NCBI GenBank assembly: GCA_021847855.1
Contig: JAJZOT010000144.1
Span: forward strand, 1-5,348
Direction of reading: 5' to 3'
Source: Thermoplasmata archaeon
GTDB taxonomy: Archaea > Thermoplasmatota > Thermoplasmata > Thermoplasmatales > Thermoplasmataceae
Length of the DNA: 5,348 nt
The notes under the pieces were generated by a model. That model was not told the origin of the DNA. It ran no database searches and saw only the letters and a list, made by a program, of their open reading frames with translations. The position numbers were made by a program, and so were the translations under genes. Shown one piece after another: positions 4,261-5,348 of the stretch. Within the stretch, counting starts at the first letter, position 1. Each line of letters starts with the position of its first letter.

Positions 4261-5348
4261 TTGCGGCGTTCAGGTCCCTATCCATTGTATGCTTACAGAT
4301 ATCGCAATGATATATGCGATCCGATAGTTTCAGATCATGCTTTATGTTGCTGCACCTTGAGCATTTCTGTGACGTATGCATGGGATCTACCAGTACAACA
4401 ACAGCACCAGCACTTTCAGCCTTGTACGTTGTATACTGGATGATCCTGTTCCATGATGCATCCTCTATACTCTTTGACAGGTGGTGATTCTTCACCATTC
4501 CTGCAATGTTCAGATCCTCAAGCGCAATCAGATCATGTTCATTGACAAGCTTATTGGAGAGCTTATGTGTGAAATCATCCCTCTGCCTCGCAATCTTCCG
4601 GTCGATTATGGCGACCCTTTTCTCTGCCTTCTTCCGCTTTCCAGATCCTTTCTTTTTTCTGGACAGATTCCTCTGCGCTTTCTTGAGTATCCTCTCCGAT
4701 TTTCTCAGGAAACGGGGGGGCTCGATCTGCTCTCCGCCGCTTGTTGTGATCAGTGCCTTGAGACCGAGATCTATACCTGCAGGATTTGTGAACTCAGGGG
4801 AATTGACATAGGGCTCTTCCTCGTTCCTCTCTCCCCATGCTTCGGTTCCACCACCCATGTATTGATCCGTAGTGATGGATATGAACCAGTCCCCCACGGA
4901 ATCACGCTTTATTGAAAGCGTCCTGATCTCTCCCGTGACGGATCGGTGCATGAACATCCTCACTTTACCGATCTTTGATAACCACACATGACCGTTGTCC
5001 AGTATCCTGAATCCAGACTGCGTGTATGTGATGGAATTATACCTGTCCCCGGATTTGAATCTTGGAAATCCCACCTTTGTGCTTTTCCCGTTCTTTTTCT
5101 CTTTTATCCTTCTGAAGAAGTTGTCGTATGCCTTATCCAGTCTCCTTGCAACGTCCTGTACGACAAGCGAGTGGATGCTTCGGTATTCCGGAAATGCATT
5201 CTTTATCTCAGGTATTTCGTCCTGCTGTGAAAAGTAGTTTACCTTTTTTCCGGATCTGTAAGCGTATATCCGCTGCTGAAGCATTGCGTTGTAGAATTCA
5301 CGGCAGAGATCGAGGGTGGAGTTCAGGATGCCGATCTGCGCATCCGAC
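4136..5348 (-). CDS. tnpB: TnpB RNA-guided DNA nuclease (IS605 OrfB), N-terminus beyond right edge
   Basis: TnpB cuts DNA under guidance of an omega RNA transcribed from the element's right end and helps retain the element. An internal Met at 5284 is not the true start: the frame continues upstream to the edge without a stop, encoding residues that include GILNSTLDLCREFYNA, the usual TnpB N-terminal helix. Numbering from that Met, RuvC-I is AGIDLGLKALIT (Asp172), followed by a Lys/Arg-rich helix (about 193-235). RuvC-II is LIALEDLNI (Glu256), and the zinc finger has Cys308/311/327/330. RuvC-III is DRDLNAAINI (Asp335/337). All catalytic and zinc residues are present, so the protein is probably functional if the missing start is intact. 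About 382 residues plus at least 21 upstream fits the family's usual length. The tail VVETGSSLR and the stop overlap the right-end hairpin. The codons are visibly richer in G+C than the adjacent AT-rich remnant, in keeping with an acquired element. Confidence 0.93.
   Translation of the reverse strand, partial: SDAQIGILNSTLDLCREFYNAMLQQRIYAYRSGKKVNYFSQQDEIPEIKNAFPEYRSIHSLVVQDVARRLDKAYDNFFRRIKEKKNGKSTKVGFPRFKSGDRYNSITYTQSGFRILDNGHVWLSKIGKVRMFMHRSVTGEIRTLSIKRDSVGDWFISITTDQYMGGGTEAWGERNEEEPYVNSPEFTNPAGIDLGLKALITTSGGEQIEPPRFLRKSERILKKAQRNLSRKKKGSGKRKKAEKRVAIIDRKIARQRDDFTHKLSNKLVNEHDLIALEDLNIAGMVKNHHLSKSIEDASWNRIIQYTTYKAESAGAVVVLVDPMHTSQKCSRCSNIKHDLKLSDRIYHCDICKHTMDRDLNAAINIRSAGLIAVGRGTPEFTPVEIRSIPARANQVVETGSSLR

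Larger units (their letters stand above)
4119..5348 (-). mobile_element. IS605/IS1341-type insertion element, right end to beyond the window edge
   Basis: The region contains tnpB and a right-end hairpin followed by GGATGTCAC, typical of IS200/IS605-superfamily ends, which lack terminal inverted repeats and instead carry subterminal hairpins. The right boundary at about 4119 is set from the TCAC after the hairpin and from the change to host reading frame and AT-rich composition. The left end and any tnpA lie outside, so it cannot be told whether this is a complete IS605-type or a tnpB-only IS1341-type element. Confidence 0.75.

Noticed and set aside
4481..4915. Plus-strand 144-codon frame antisense to tnpB
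   Set aside because: TnpB is unambiguous on the minus strand with all catalytic motifs; long antisense frames are common opposite such genes and this one shows no domain.

Overview
The window most likely comes from an archaeon, and its style suggests the Thermoplasmata (Thermoplasma/Ferroplasma/Cuniculiplasma relatives). The evidence is an Nre-family repair protein (an archaeal family), GGTGA Shine-Dalgarno sites matching the archaeal 16S 3' end, a TATA-like box about 25 bases before a start codon (leaderless style), and a T-rich stretch after an operon. The genus is an inference. Every gene I support lies on the minus strand, so transcription runs from right to left.

Right part (about 4119-5348): an IS605/IS1341-type insertion element carrying tnpB, an RNA-guided nuclease of the family ancestral to Cas12. 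Its frame stays open to the right edge of the window, so the true start lies outside. The 3' end of tnpB forms a hairpin that contains the stop codon and should be both the element's right end and the 3' part of the omega RNA. No tnpA is visible.

Middle right (3292-4125): directly against the element's right end is a reading frame for one membrane helix followed by a heavily sequon-bearing domain. It resembles the C-terminal portion of DUF2079-type membrane proteins. The upstream multi-helix part appears to have been cut off by the insertion, and the present ATG lies inside the element's terminal sequence.

Centre (463-3205): a tight three-gene operon. It encodes a small helical protein with a PGF-x-GYRQKE motif, a YdjI-like SPFH protein with three C-terminal zinc ribbons, and a two-ribbon protein with a duplicated VP-x-W-I beta motif and a Gly/Met-rich linker. 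A TATA box at about 3226-3234 probably drives it, the two internal genes each have a GGTGA ribosome site overlapping the preceding stop region, and a T-rich tract at 438-462 probably ends it. By analogy with bacterial YdjI/PspA-type loci the operon may act at the membrane during stress, but its function is not established.

Left edge (1-395): the 5' part of an nreA-type DNA repair gene, open through the left edge, with the family's four-cysteine zinc motif and the SPPGIFVGRYGYP signature. Together these genes explain nearly all of the window.
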